Source: Myxocyprinus asiaticus
Lineage: Eukaryota > Chordata > Actinopteri > Cypriniformes > Catostomidae
NCBI RefSeq assembly: GCF_019703515.2
Contig: NC_059388.1
Coordinates: forward strand, 6,599,979-6,663,978
DNA: 64,000 nt
Reading direction: 5' to 3'
Part shown: positions 1 to 10,633 of the stretch, one piece after another
Position numbering within the stretch: the first letter of the stretch is position 1
How the letters are laid out: each line of letters opens with the position of its first letter
Made by a program: the position numbers and the translations under genes
The notes under the pieces: model-generated
The model's database searches: none
Told to the model about the DNA's origin: nothing
What the model saw: only the letters and a program-made list of their open reading frames with translations

Positions 1-151
1 TCACTTTGCACATTCATTACCATTAAAAAAAAAAAGAGATCGGCTCTTACTTTTTGCCACGGTTCAGTAGGTACTGTACAACAACAATCAACACTGGTTC
101 TTTGGTTTGCTTGTAATGATATCTGAGACAGGTGTCAGACTTACTGTCTAG

Positions 152-1600
152 TTACTCAATGTTCCTATTGATTCCTGGCCAGTAAACAGCTTGCCTCGCT
201 CTTCTCTTGCATTTTTCAATGCACAGGTGCCCCTCATCTATTCGGCGAAGCATGTCTTGGAGCATTGACCCTGAAATGATAATTCTATTTTGTCTCAACA
301 ATGAGCCATTAACCAGCTTTGCCCGAATGGGAAAATACTGTGGACACTTGCTTTTTGTCCACTTTTGCTGAAAGTTGGCCATCCCCTTGTGCAGTACAGA
401 AAAGCAGTTTCTTTCACTATCCAACTTAACATCTCATCTGAGACTGGCAGCAACCATTCTCGCATGTCTTTCCACTTCTTCTTCTTTGTGACTGATCTTT
501 GCTGGTACTGGTGCTCTAGAAATTTTGTCAGGCACAGTTATGTATTTCCCAGGTGTATCAACTAAAATAATGTCATATCTTTGCATCTTCATCATCATGT
601 GCTGGATTCTGGGTGACATGTCATTCAAGTCCTTTTAAATAATTGATATTAACGGTTTGTGATATGTCTCTGCTGTAAAGGTGGGCAGCCCATATATATA
701 GTCATGAAATGTATCACAGCCAAACACCAAACCCAAGGTTTTTTTTCTATTTGAACATTTTTCAGTCTCTGGTTTCCAGTCATCCCCATCGGCCTGGAGA
801 AGCACAGCCCCCAATCCATCCTTAAAGGCATCCATGGACATTTTAGCAATTATGCAATACTTCATTCTTGTCTTTAGGTAAAGGCATATCAAAGAGTACC
901 CTGGAGCGATCTGGTTCAACTCCCTCTGTGGAAAGCTTGTCACCTAAGAAAGTAACCTCTTTTGCCCCAAACTGACACTTTTTCTTGGTCAGCTTCAGCC
1001 CATTTACCCAAATTCTTTCCATGAGTATTAACAGTCTCTGATTCTGTTGTTGAAGGGTAGAACCCCACACCACAAGATCATCAATGTATACGCTGACTTC
1101 CTCTAGACCTTCAATTATGGTTTATATTGCTCGATGAAAACTCTGGGGCCGACTTGATATCAAATGGAAGCTTAAGAAAATAGTATCTTCCATATGGTGT
1201 ATTGAATGTGCATGACTTACTACTCTCAGAATCTAATCTTATCTGCCAGAAACAATGAGAGGCATCTAATTTACAAAAAAAAAACAACAACAAAAAAAAA
1301 ACTGACATTTCACTAGTGATCTCCTCATGTGTGAGTATCTGGTAGTGCTCTCTTTTGAGGTTCTTATTTAGGTGTTTGGGATCTAAGTACACTCTTAATT
1401 CACCATTGGGTTTTTTTCACATAAGTAATTGAGTTCACATAGGTGAATGGCAATTTTCCTTGACCTGTGAAAATATATGGAAACCGTTGCACAATGTCAT
1501 TTACTTTGTCACTGGGTATCTGTTGGGTCACATTTTCCTTGTTTATTTGATAGACTGATTGTGGCAACATACAGCTTTAACTGCTGTTTTTGAAACGTCA
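152..1600 (-). pseudogene. Ty3/gypsy retrotransposon pol remnant (RT, RNase H, integrase N-terminus)
   Basis: Read on the - strand, this is a broken gypsy pol. Reverse transcriptase covers about 1500 down to 840, with LDASHCFWQI, the FNTPYGRY stretch and the YIDD catalytic box (about 1092-1076), followed by VTFLGDKLSTEGV. RNase H follows at about 840-640 (MDAFKDGLGAVLLQ, then HKPL). A linker with PGKYITVPDKISRAP and then the integrase H2C2 zinc region (EGHLCIEKCKRRARQ, VYWPGI) run to the window edge. The segments lie in different frames and are separated by stops and an A-rich insertion at 1275-1302, so no polyprotein can be made. No LTR, gag or protease is seen. The integrase catalytic core would lie beyond base 1. 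The family call is secure; the subfamily is not. Confidence 0.88.
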
Positions 1601-1633
1601 CCATTTTTTAAAAATTTTGTATTTATTTTTTTT

Positions 1634-1660
1634 TAATTTGGAATGCCCAATTCCCACTAC
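1634..1660 (-). repeat. SINE 3' tail fragment
   Basis: The stretch AATTTGGAATGCCCAATTCC matches the 3' end of the tRNA-headed SINE copies at 28.2 kb and 56.75 kb, in - orientation. Only this tail is present, next to an A/T-rich run. It marks the edge of the gypsy remnant. Confidence 0.5.
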
Positions 1661-2707
1661 TTAGTACAGGGGTACTCAATTAAAGCTCCAAGAGGTCCGG
1701 TCTCTACATTTCCTTCCCAGCAAAGGTCTGGATAATAATACATAGCTTACACAGTGTCATTTGGCTATGATATTATATAATATATATTTTTGAATAGTTT
1801 TTATAACTTGCCATGTTGGCAGCAATAATACTTTGTAAAAACAAAAAATAATAATAAAAAAAAATTCCCAAACAGTCAGAATAGTCTAATCAAAACTGGG
1901 CAGGAATGAGGACATTGGGGGCCCAGAGACAGCCAAAGTCGTGGGGTCTGAGAAATCTTCTACCAGAAGATTAAAATATTTCATCAAGTCTTTATCAGTC
2001 AAGGGCACTTGGATATGAATATTAAAAGATAAGATCAACAGTTTATTTTGAAGCTGAATGACAGCAGTCAATTTTATGTGTTTAAATATTTTTACATTCA
2101 GAATATATGGGACATGGAAGGCCTTTTGACAGATAAAAAAAACACTGTATGGGGGTTCAGGGGTGTCCCCTGAATTATTATTATAATTATTATTATTTTT
2201 TTTTTTTTCATAAAAATGTAAAAGTCTGAATGAACCATTTTAATATTTTCCTTAAAGTGAGAATCTACAAACAAACAAACAAGCAAGCAAACAATTTACA
2301 TAACAACAGGGAAGCATTAAAATACTGTTTGATTAATTTAAGTGTAAATAGGCTTTCCTTGCCATCCATGCCATGATGACATCTAATTATTTTTCAAAAA
2401 ATCTGAACAAATATCTGTTTGTTTATTATGAAAGGCTCATAACATGCTGATTAATAAAGCTAAATTTAGACAGAAAAATGTTTTTATTGTCTAAAGGTGC
2501 CACGTTAACTTGTCCTGACACAGAACTGGCTTAGCTGAACCATCTGAATCACATATCAGACAGATGAAGATAGTTTCACTTTGCTTCAATTTTGTTTTCT
2601 GCAGTGTGTTTAAGCGAAAGATGCCAGTATCTGTAGCATTGTCTCCGATAATGTTGTTAAAATAACCACGCCTGCAACTACGTACAGAGAGAGAGGCAAT
2701 GCGTGGA
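1661..2707. other. No gene recognised
   Basis: AT-rich non-coding sequence with short ATT and poly-T runs near 2176-2210. Short open frames here (for example 1886-2071 on the - strand) have no recognisable domain and no codon pattern. Confidence 0.6.
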
Positions 2708-2777
2708 GAGCAGGAATAAAAGCACGTTCAGCGCTAGGGAATAATCGCGTAGCGCTGGACGTGCTTTATTCCTGCTC
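2708..2777. repeat. Hairpin-forming inverted repeat
   Basis: A left arm at 2708-2736 and a right arm at 2750-2777 are near-perfect reverse complements (GAGCAGGAATAAA...AGCGCTA), separated by 13 bases. The arm differs by one indel and one substitution. Just downstream, a second short palindromic stretch, AGAGAGAAATATTTCTCT, occurs at about 2780-2797. It could be a remnant of a palindromic MITE. I see no gene attached to it. Confidence 0.7.
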
Positions 2778-2975
2778 TAGAGAGAAATATTTCTCTATTT
2801 CTCTCTAGCACTGAGCGCGCTTTATTTCTGCACCCCTCGCGTATACACGTATACTTACACATTCACTTGGCCAGGTGTCAGATAACTAGCACAAATATTT
2901 AGATCTCGGTCCAGAATGAATTGTCCTTCGGTCCGGATCTGGACTGGAGTCCGCCTATTGAGTACCTCTGACTTA

Positions 2976-3357
2976 GTAGGTCTTCGTGGTGGCGCGGTTA
3001 CTCACCTCAATCCGGGTGGCGGAGGACAAGTCTCAGTTGCCTCCACTTCTGAGACCACCAATCTGCATATCTTATCACGTGGCTCGTTGTGCATCACACC
3101 ATGGAGACTCACAGCACGTGGAGACTCACGCTACTCTCCGCGATCCATGCACAACTTACTATGCGCCCCATTGACGGCGAGAACCACTAATCGTGACCAA
3201 GAGGAGGTTACCCCATGTGACTCTACCCTCCTTAGCAACCGGGCCAATTTGGTTGCTTAGGAGACCTGGCTGGAGTCATTCAGCACACCCTGGATTCGAA
3301 CTCGCGACTCCAGTGGTGGTAGTCAGTGTCAATACTCGCTGAGCTACCCAGGCCCCC
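2976..3357 (-). mobile_element. tRNA-headed SINE (- strand)
   Basis: In reverse complement the element starts GGGGGCCTGGGTAGCTCAGC, a tRNA-like head with an A-box. It continues through a GTTCGAATCC-like B-box and the body seen in the copies at 27.8, 41.7 and 56.7 kb (GTTGCTAGGGAG, CATGGGGTAACCTCC). The 3' tail (AATTTGGAATGCCC on the other strand) is missing, so this copy is 3'-truncated or rearranged. The middle also carries a partial duplication (GGAGACTCACA...GGAGACTCACG). Confidence 0.85.
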
Positions 3358-4125
3358 ATTTCCAGACAACTTCAATTTATTTTCTAACTTTTTCGTGGTT
3401 TATTATCATGTAGTAACGCACAAACAAAGTGATTGATGTACTGTATGCCATCATAAAATCAGAGAGGTGTAAACAGCGAAGTGTCTCGCCTGACCACATG
3501 TGATCGGATCAGCCAAGATGCATTTTACTACCAGGTGTAAACGGGGTCTATGAGAGACATTGCCTCCCTCTAAAACTTTATTATTACTTTATTTTTTATT
3601 TTTACTATGTGTCACTGTTTGACAGAGTTACTTTGGAAATATGACTGCTATACACATGATTTGAGCTCACTTTTGTGATATTTATTTGTTTTATTTATGT
3701 AAAGTCGATTATTTTTGTCACACACATTTTTTGAGGAGGCTCTTGCCAGGCCCAGTTCAACAGGGGTGCTTGAGGACGAACACCCTCAATTATATGTGTA
3801 ACCTAATAATACTGTATATTAGCAAAACAGATTTCCTTGAATCTGGGCAAACACACACACACACACACACACAAAATCCCTGCATCAAAACTAATAAACT
3901 TGCAAATCAGTGTTTCCTAATTTGCAGTGGCAGCATTCTGCTTTCATGACTCCAATGTACACATGAGCATTTGACTGGTTAAGACCTTTGCTTGTGCATA
4001 TAGAATTTGTAGTGAAATTATCTCACTCAATCCCCTGCCTTTTGCTTCCGATTTCTGTTAAGTAACGACTTAAATATTTATCTGTTTCTCACCCACACCT
4101 ATCATATCACTTCTGAAGATATGGA
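3358..4125. other. No gene recognised; contains a (CA)n array at 3850-3874
   Basis: AT-rich sequence without a domain-bearing frame. A CA microsatellite sits at 3850-3874. Confidence 0.6.
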
Positions 4126-4363
4126 TTGAACCACTGGAGTCATATGGATTACATTTATGCTGCTTTTAAGTGCTTTTTGGACCTTCAAAATTCTGGCCAT
4201 CATTCACTTGCTTTGTATGGGCCTACAGAGCTGAGATATTCTTCTAAAAATCTTCGTTTGTTTTTCATCAGAAGAAAGAAAGTCATACACATCTTGGATG
4301 GCATGAGGGTGAGTAACTGATGATAGAATTTAAATTTTTGGGTGAACTATCCCTTTAAGTTCT
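4126..4363. mobile_element. MITE fragment ending GGGTGAACTATCCCTTTAA
   Basis: The right end, GGGTGAACTATCCCTTTAA at 4341-4359, preceded by a GAAAGAAAGTCATACA and GGTGAGTAA run, matches the right end of the interrupted element at 40854-43385 and the left-end fragment at 58735. It is a common non-autonomous fish repeat. The matching left inverted end is not evident here. The element stops about 75 bases before the NDUFA12 start codon. Confidence 0.7.
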
Positions 4364-4436
4364 GCATGACAGCGGAACTAAACACTCATGATGGTGTGTA
4401 GTGGGAACAGTAATAATGCGGGACAGTCCGTCAGTG
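4364..4436 (+). promoter_or_regulatory. ndufa12: NDUFA12 5' UTR and proximal promoter
   Basis: About 75 bases lie between the MITE end and the NDUFA12 start codon. There is no TATA box. Any promoter element further upstream must lie inside repeat sequence. The transcription start was not located. Confidence 0.5.
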
Positions 4437-4810
4437 ATGGCAGAGTACATGTATCTTGTGCGGCGGGCCGCGGGTCAGATCACCGGTCATGGCGGTGTCA
4501 GAGGCTTTATACTGCAGCTGTTCAGGTGAGTTGCTCGAGTAAATGTAATTTAAAGCTATAGAGGACAACATGTAAAGTGTGTAAAAGCTGTATGACACTG
4601 AACCGCAACAATGACCTCTTTAAACAGCTGACTGAGAAACACAAACTTACAAATCGTTTCATTGCATATGAATACTGCAAAAATACTAAATAAAGCAAAT
4701 TACAGTAAAGATACGTTTCGTTAAAGACTGTCACGTTTAACAATACAAACATTATGTTGGTATAGGGTATATGCCAGTTGTAATAATTTTTTGTCATGTT
4801 CCATGGTAAT

Positions 4811-4848
<38 letters not shown>

Positions 4849-4963
4849 GTACTATAGCATTTCTGTGTTTTTGGCACATGAACCATGGTAGTACTGTTTT
4901 TTTTTTTTGTTTGTTTGTTTTTTTTTTCTTGGATATGTATTGTGGAATGACTGTGTAATTTTT

Positions 4964-4994
<31 letters not shown>

Positions 4995-6901
4995 TGTAGT
5001 ACCGTGTTTTTTTTTTTGGATATGCAGTGTGGTCTTACCATAAGTTTTTAGACATATACTACAGTATTACGGTGTTTGTTGGGTATGTACTACGGTTTTA
5101 CCATGTTTTCGGACATGTACCATGGTTGTAATGTGTTTTTTGCACATGTTCTATGGTATTACCACGTTTTTTTTTTTGTTTGTTTTTTTCACATTTACCA
5201 TGACAGTACCACAGTATTCAGTACAATGATGTATTTCAATGTTAGGGATGTGAACGGGTAGTCGTTACTCGGTTAACAGTTCAACGCTTCTGTATTCGAA
5301 TACATAAATCGTTATGTGGTTATTCTACACATGTTTTTTTAAGTTTATGTATAATGTATTTAATCAATATATTCCTTTCTCAGGGTAAATGATATCAAGA
5401 CTGGAGCCTTGGTGGGAATCGACAAATATGGCAACAAATACTATGAGGACAATAGATACTTCTTTGGTATGACTTCAGCAATCTATTCGCAAAATGTAAA
5501 AGTGTTTAAAAAGTACAAATATTATGCATTCATTGTGATCACTCTTTGATTTATGTTAAACTTCTGAATGTGTACTGTTCAATTCATGACTTACAGGCCG
5601 TCACAGATGGGTGATTTACACCACAGAGATGAATGGCAAGAAGACTTTATGGGAGGTTGATGGCAGCATGGTACCTGCTGAATGGTAATATACTGATACT
5701 AAAAAACTAATTTTATTTCCTTTAACCCTGCAATTTGCACAGATTTTGTACTTATGATCAGACCCAGAATACCTCGGTGTGGCAGACAAGCCTCTCGTTC
5801 ATCAGAAAAGGAGGAAGCAGGAACCGGATTAACAATCAAAAAGACTTTTAATAAAACACTGACAGAGACTTAACATAAACAAAAGTGCACACACAAAACA
5901 CTGCTTTGTGTGTGTCTCTCTCTCTCTCTCTCATCCCCGGCTTCTCTTATCTCTCTCCCACTGATTGGGAAACTTAGTGCAGGGCGTGAAAGCTCTCAGC
6001 CCAGCCACGCCCTCCTCCTCATCACATACCCCCACTGCCAGTTTCAGGCTGGAGAAACCTCCGGACTTACCCCCGCCCCCCTCCTGGAGGGGAGGAGTTG
6101 CCCCTTTGACCATTCCGTCGCCGTCTGGTCTTCCCCGTCTCCTGGGTAAGGGAGGGGAGGGGAGGGAGAAAGATAGCAGGAGAGACAGAGAGAGGGGGAG
6201 AGAGAGAGAGATAGAGGAAAAAAAAGGAAAAGCTCAGGTTCCCGACCACGGCACCATTCGGTCCTCAGCCAGCTGTCCAGCGATCCTCCGCGACGCCAGG
6301 CGATGGCACTGTATTCCACATCCTGATGGACGGCAGTGGTTCCTCCGCCTCCTGGCGGATGGCAGCGGGTCCTCCGTGCCCTGGCGGATGGCAGTGGTTT
6401 CTCTGCCTCCCGGTGGACAGCAGCGACTCCTCCATGCCCTGGCAGACAGTAACTGCTCCTCCCCTTCAAAATTCTGGAGGATAGTGAATGAAAAGCAGCC
6501 CACAAAAAACAGACATCAATGAATATTCTTATATACCCTTTAAAAGAATCTTAGGATGCACCTTATGAAGTTGGTTGAGAGAATGACCAAAATGTGTGAG
6601 TTGTAATCTAGACAAAAAGTGGCTATTTTAAAATAGAAGATATAATTTAGATTATAGATTGTATATCAATTGTACAAATCCTCAATTGTAAAAAAATCCT
6701 CACTGCTATGGTTCTTTCAGGCACCGTTGGCTGCACTGCATGACCGATGACCCTCCCACCACTCACCCTCCAGAACCCAAGAAGTTTCTGGCCAAGGTTC
6801 ATCAGTTCAACCTCAGCGGCACGTCTAACTGCTATGTGCCATATTCCACCACCCGCAAGAAGATCCATGAGTGGGTGCCCCCAAAAGCTGGGGAAAAATA
6901 A
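4437..6901 (+). CDS. ndufa12: NADH dehydrogenase 1 alpha subcomplex subunit 12 (complex I accessory subunit)
   Basis: Four coding exons: 4437-4525, 5384-5466, 5597-5684 and 6721-6901 (stop TAA at 6899). All junctions are GT/AG with phases 2, 1 and 2, and together they encode 146 residues; the human protein has 145. The start at 4437 gives [20 protein letters not shown], aligned with the family N-terminus. Family hallmarks are present: the [11 protein letters not shown] run (exon 2), [13 protein letters not shown] and DGSMVPAEW (exon 3), then [14 protein letters not shown] and [11 protein letters not shown] plus EWVPP (exon 4). The product is a matrix-side supernumerary subunit needed for assembly and stability of mitochondrial complex I; it is not catalytic. 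No frameshift or premature stop is seen, so this copy looks functional. Intron 1 holds microsatellites and a degenerate minisatellite. Intron 3 holds the 3' end of an LTR retroelement in antisense. Confidence 0.97.
4814..5240. repeat. (TA)n arrays and degenerate ~30 bp minisatellite in NDUFA12 intron 1
   Basis: TA arrays lie at 4814-4846 and 4970-4994, with poly-T runs between them. From about 4850 to 5240 a diverged unit recurs, containing TACCATG, then TTTT, then GGACATGTACCATGG-like ends. ACCATGG-rich stretches of the same kind occur at 15.6-15.8, 16.4-16.5 and 39.65-39.9 kb. Confidence 0.65.
5778..6026 (-). mobile_element. LTR of a retroelement (3' LTR, antisense in NDUFA12 intron 3)
   Basis: On the - strand the segment begins TGTGATGAGG and ends CTTGTCTGCCACA, giving TG...CA termini. 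It contains TTTATTAAAAG near the end, as in an R-U5 region. The bases just before its start (- strand) are G-rich, GGCAGTGGGGGTA, which fits a polypurine tract. No matching 5' LTR is present, and there is no target-site duplication at the other side, so the element is truncated. The assignment rests on architecture, not on a coding domain. Confidence 0.55.
6027..6520 (-). repeat. GC-rich retroelement 3' region with ~36 bp minisatellite
   Basis: This GC-rich block joins the LTR on its upstream side (- strand). At about 6290-6460 a unit with CCTGGCGGATGGCAGCGG followed by TCCTCCGTGC recurs four to five times with changes, next to a GA-rich run at 6155-6225. Open frames of up to 185 codons on both strands follow from the GC-rich repeat and show no domain. 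It is most likely the internal 3' end of the element whose LTR lies at 5778-6026. Confidence 0.5.
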
Positions 6902-7040
6902 CCCCCACCCCTAACCCTGTCCCTTTGCCATCTTTGTTCTGTCTGGGACGTTCTGTAAATTGTATATGAAATTTGTAATCATAAATAAGTTAAAACAAAA
7001 TTGATCTTGGTCTCTGTGCGATTGTTTGCACTAGTCTAGG

Positions 7041-7046
7041 AATAAA
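7041..7046 (+). terminator. ndufa12: Candidate NDUFA12 polyadenylation signal AATAAA
   Basis: The first canonical AATAAA downstream of the stop lies 140 bases after it. The AT-rich stretch at 6980-6990 (ATAAATAA) is an alternative. Confidence 0.5.
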
Positions 7047-7161
7047 GGGTGGGGTCTGGTGGCACGAGCCTAGCCTTTGGCAGCCTAGCTTTCCTGTGCT
7101 ATGGCGCTTGACGGGGATGGCGGCCCGGCTTCCTGGCCCGTCGGCCACAACGAGTGCTCTC

Positions 7162-8038
7162 TAGTAATGGGAGAAACTAAGCTTTTCGAAACTTTGAATC
7201 ACTTAAACAAATTGCTTTGCAAAAAGATTCACTGTTTCGAAGTGCTCAGGGGATTTTTACTTCTAGTGATTGTATTTTATAGTGGGAACATGATTCAGAG
7301 TGATCGGCAGTGAATTGAAAATCACTGACTTCCAATCAGCACATCAAGTTTGAATCAGTCTGATTTTATGAACCTAGTTATTTCTAAACTGACTCTAAAT
7401 CAGTTACAACCGGACATTTGACACTGATTCAGGCGTTCAATGTTGGATCAAGCGCCTCTAGCATCAAACCACAAATATTTAGAAACGTTCCAAGTAGGTA
7501 TTGCTGCAGGATGGAGATCTCCAAATGGGTCTGGAATCTCCAAAAGAAGGAGGGGTTACTCCAGAAGGGGGTGGGTTACTTCAATAGGGGCTTGCACCAA
7601 CTGTAAAAGGGTGCGTCACTTCCACACACTGTTGAGGATAGGGTAAGTTTAGGGCAGAGGTCTAAACTCTTCCTGGGGACCCACAGTACTGCATATTTTG
7701 GATGTCACCCTTATTTAACACACCTGATTGAAATCATCAGCTCATTAGCAGAGGCTCATGGAGACTTACAAAATGTGCAGCGTTGTGGGTCCCCAGGAAC
7801 AGAGTTGAAGACCTCTGGTTTAGGGGCTCCCTATATATTTGCTGGCCGTTAAGAGCTCCCGCCCCTTTTTGGAGCTAAACCTGCAGCTAGATCCTTCTCG
7901 AAGTTTCGAATGAGTATGACGTAACGAAGTCTTGTTTGCTGAAGTCACGTGTCTTCGCCAGTTTGATATGTGCTCCGAAGCACTGGTTTGAAACAAAAGA
8001 AGCTTTGTGAAGCAGTGTTTGGAACACGCTCATCACTA
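7162..8038. mobile_element. hAT-type non-autonomous element with perfect 8-bp TSD
   Basis: The left end TAGTAATGGGAGAAAC and the right end GGAACACGCTCATCACTA are imperfect inverted repeats. The element is flanked by identical 8-bp direct repeats, GTGCTCTC, at 7154-7161 and 8039-8046. Length and TSD size point to hAT. Subterminal GCTTTTCGAAAC/TTCTCGAAGTTTCGAA stretches also mirror each other. No transposase frame remains. A second element is inserted at 7655-7817. Confidence 0.85.
7655..7817. mobile_element. 163-bp MITE nested in the hAT-type element, 8-bp TSD
   Basis: Terminal repeats are CAGAGGTCTAAACTCTTCCT on the left and its partial reverse complement ending GAAGACCTCTG on the right. Identical 8-bp direct repeats GTTTAGGG flank it at 7647-7654 and 7818-7825. 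It carries the subterminal GGGGACCCAC/GTGGGTCCCC pair and has no coding capacity. Confidence 0.88.
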
Positions 8039-9390
8039 GTGCTCTCATCCTCGGCAACTCATCTAACCCATACCGGAGTTCCAGGGAGTGGGTGCAGCTA
8101 CTCATGTAATCCGCTCCGAATATCCTACCAGAGACTATTTAGCAGAGACAGGCCACTTCTATTAAAATGAATGGGAGAAATTGGAATGCCCAGTGGTCAA
8201 CGGATGTAGAGAGGAAGTCCTGCCTTACAGGTGAATGAGCCAATCACCTTTTAGATACAGACAAGGACATAGAGGGGGAGGGGGGGTGCAGAATGAAGCA
8301 TTTACCCATGTTTCCATTGATCATGGTATACATAGGAGGGGGGGTTGTACTTGCTTGTTTTGATTATTGTGGGTGTTACCTCTCCGCTATCCCCCCTGGA
8401 ATCTACGCCCCTAGATACAGACATCGCCTGTCAATCAGCTCGAGAATGTACATGCGCATTAGCTACTCAAGCTGAGAAAATTGTGTTTATTTGTGTAATA
8501 AAGTAGAACAATTTATGATATCAGTGTTATCAGATTTTACTGCTGATCTGAAAAATTTTCTTTGATCATAATATTGAACAACCGTTTTGGATATTTCAGT
8601 CTTTAACATTCAAGTAGATAGGAGCTGCACTGTCATGACTGGAAATAGATTCCTGAGAGCGTTCCAAAGATGGCCGACAGTGTACTGACTTGCCAGAAAG
8701 ACTTTGACCCTACCCACTCCAATCCAGGATCAGCGAGGATGCGCGTAACACTGTAAACCCTGTAATAGCGCAAAAACAAAAATTTAAACGACTTTACAGC
8801 TCATATAATACATGTTTTAACAGAAGAATTAATTTTAGTGCTTTAATAAAATTATACGCTTCACACGCCTTTTAAACCCTCCAAATACTGGCCCTAAACC
8901 CTCCAAAAATCGGCCCCATTCACTTCCATTGTACGTGCCTCATTTTAACCTCGATTTTTACGTTTTGTTTTTTGTTTTTAAAAGGAGGGAGGAGTTGAAA
9001 TTATTTTCTGTGGTAATCAACATTATGCCACAAATGCTGTTAATTAAGCTTAACTTGTTTTTGACTTGGAATATTCCTTTTAGTATAGTCGTGTGCAGGC
9101 GCATAGCTAGACCCTGACTAATAGGGCTGAAGCCCCGGATCTTTTGTTAATAGACCCGAATGTTGTTTTGTTTATTTTGTGATGAAAAAAAGTAAGGCTT
9201 AGCCTAATGTTCATTACATCAGGGTACAAAAGTAACAAGGCAGCCTGCAATTCTGGCTTCAAATGTAAATTAATTCTGATCAGTGAGCCCAACTTGCATT
9301 AATTAATTAATTTGCATTTTGAATTTTTTACCTGCTGTTCATGCTCAAGTTCACCAGACACGTTACAAACGCCTGGAGTTAATAACCATC
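8039..9390. other. No gene; interspersed repeat copies
   Basis: About 8115-8250 (GACTATTTAGCAGAGACAGG and on) reappears inverted at about 12110-12240. About 8750-9060 (AAACCCTCCAAA, CATTATGCCACAAATGC) resembles 45610-45890. None carries a recognisable protein. Confidence 0.6.
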
Positions 9391-9394
9391 TTAA

Positions 9395-10500
9395 AGGTGC
9401 AGTATGTAAGATTCAGAAACCCTTGTTATTAATGACACCTGTGGCCGTTAAGTGAACTGCAGCCAGCTACCTGTTGCTCGTGCTCGTGCACACACTCCAT
9501 AGGGACGCGAGCGAGCATCGGCCAAAAAAATTACATAATGTACAAAGAGACTGAACGTGATTCACCGGCATCATGCTAACAGATGAGGTAGCATGATTAA
9601 AATTACACAGTTATGATTGTTTTAATACAAACTTTGAGACTAAACTAAAACTGCTTATCAGCTAACATAGCATACTGATTCACACATACAGCTACATACT
9701 ACTGAACTACACCAGACAGTTTACTGTTGCACTGCACTATGTTGCACTATTGTATGTTTTGTATGTCATATGTTGTACTACGAATAAGAAATCAGCGTAT
9801 TTGCTTAAATTGATCCTGTATACCTGGCTTTTAGTATAAAGAGAAGATCGTTGAAATTATTTGAAAATTATGACGCAAGGTAGCTTGCAATTCGTCAGCA
9901 TTAGCAGGCAAGATCAAGTTACACAGATCAATCCTTATGACACTATAAATCACATGCTTTGCAGTTATGTAAGCTTACCTGTCCAATAAGAAGAATGCCA
10001 ATTCAGGGTCGGTTTTGAACGAAGGTCCCTCCAGGAATCAAATGCCCTGCCGATGTTCACTCTAGTTTTCCCTTGACCACGGTCACGTTCCCGCTTAGCC
10101 AGACAGGATTCAGTAGATAAATGTTTTGTTTTTTTTTTTTGTTTTTTTGGCTTACTCTGAGTTTGTGTAGGAGTCGGTGTTGTGCTGGGAGCCGGACGTT
10201 TGCTGGATTCCATCTCTAAGATAACGTTACCTAGTGTTGCAGTTTGTTGTCGCTGTTGAATTGCGGAAGAGAAGCTATTACTGTCTGAGGCAAAGCTCTC
10301 GGGAGCGTGCATAAACGTCACATCCTTTGGATTTTCCCGGCAAAATTGGCCCGCTCCCTTCGCATGAAAATCAGTCTACAGGCTTTAATAGGCAACCTAG
10401 GAAGTCCAGGAAGGGCTAATTTTTTAAGTTGCATTACAAGCCGTTCACACATTGGCAAAAAAAGGCGAATATTACATGAGAATTGTTACATATTGCACCT
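9395..10500 (-). mobile_element. TTAA-flanked deletion derivative of the 19-25 kb transposon
   Basis: TTAA lies at both borders (9391-9394 and 10501-10504), with ends AGGTGCAGTATGTAA and TTACATATTGCACCT. Relative to the 5.5 kb element at 19227-24775 it is inverted. Its left 250 bp match that element's right end, including the ballast-gene first exon (ATG at 9573, MLTDE, donor GT at 9588). Its right 600 bp match the left end, including transposase exon 1 on the - strand (MESSKRPAPSTTPTPTQT, then FDSWRDLR). The Trp codon that is a stop in the large copy is intact here. The middle (about 9645-9905) is unrelated, so neither gene is complete. Confidence 0.88.
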
Positions 10501-10555
10501 TTAAAATAAATGCTTTTGTGAAACATCTTCTGTGCCTAAGTCTTTTGCACAGTAC

Positions 10556-10575
10556 TGTGTGTGTGTGTGTATATA

Positions 10576-10610
<35 letters not shown>

Positions 10611-10631
10611 CACACACACACACACACACAA
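10556..10631. repeat. (TG)n(TA)n(CA)n microsatellite
   Basis: A compound dinucleotide array directly abuts the Tc1 derivative to its right. A further TA array follows that element at 10990-11013. Confidence 0.9.
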
Positions 10632-10633
10632 AC

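Noticed and set aside
152..1600. Intact retroelement or endogenous virus
   Set aside because: The pol segments are split across frames and carry stops. No gag, env or LTR was found.
4721..5041. 106-codon - strand frame
   Set aside because: It is composed of poly-A and TA array translation in NDUFA12 intron 1.
5931..6522. Coding genes on either strand of the GC-rich block (frames up to 185 codons)
   Set aside because: Frames on both strands follow from GC-rich minisatellite and GA-rich repeats. No domain is present, and the block lies in a validated intron next to an LTR.
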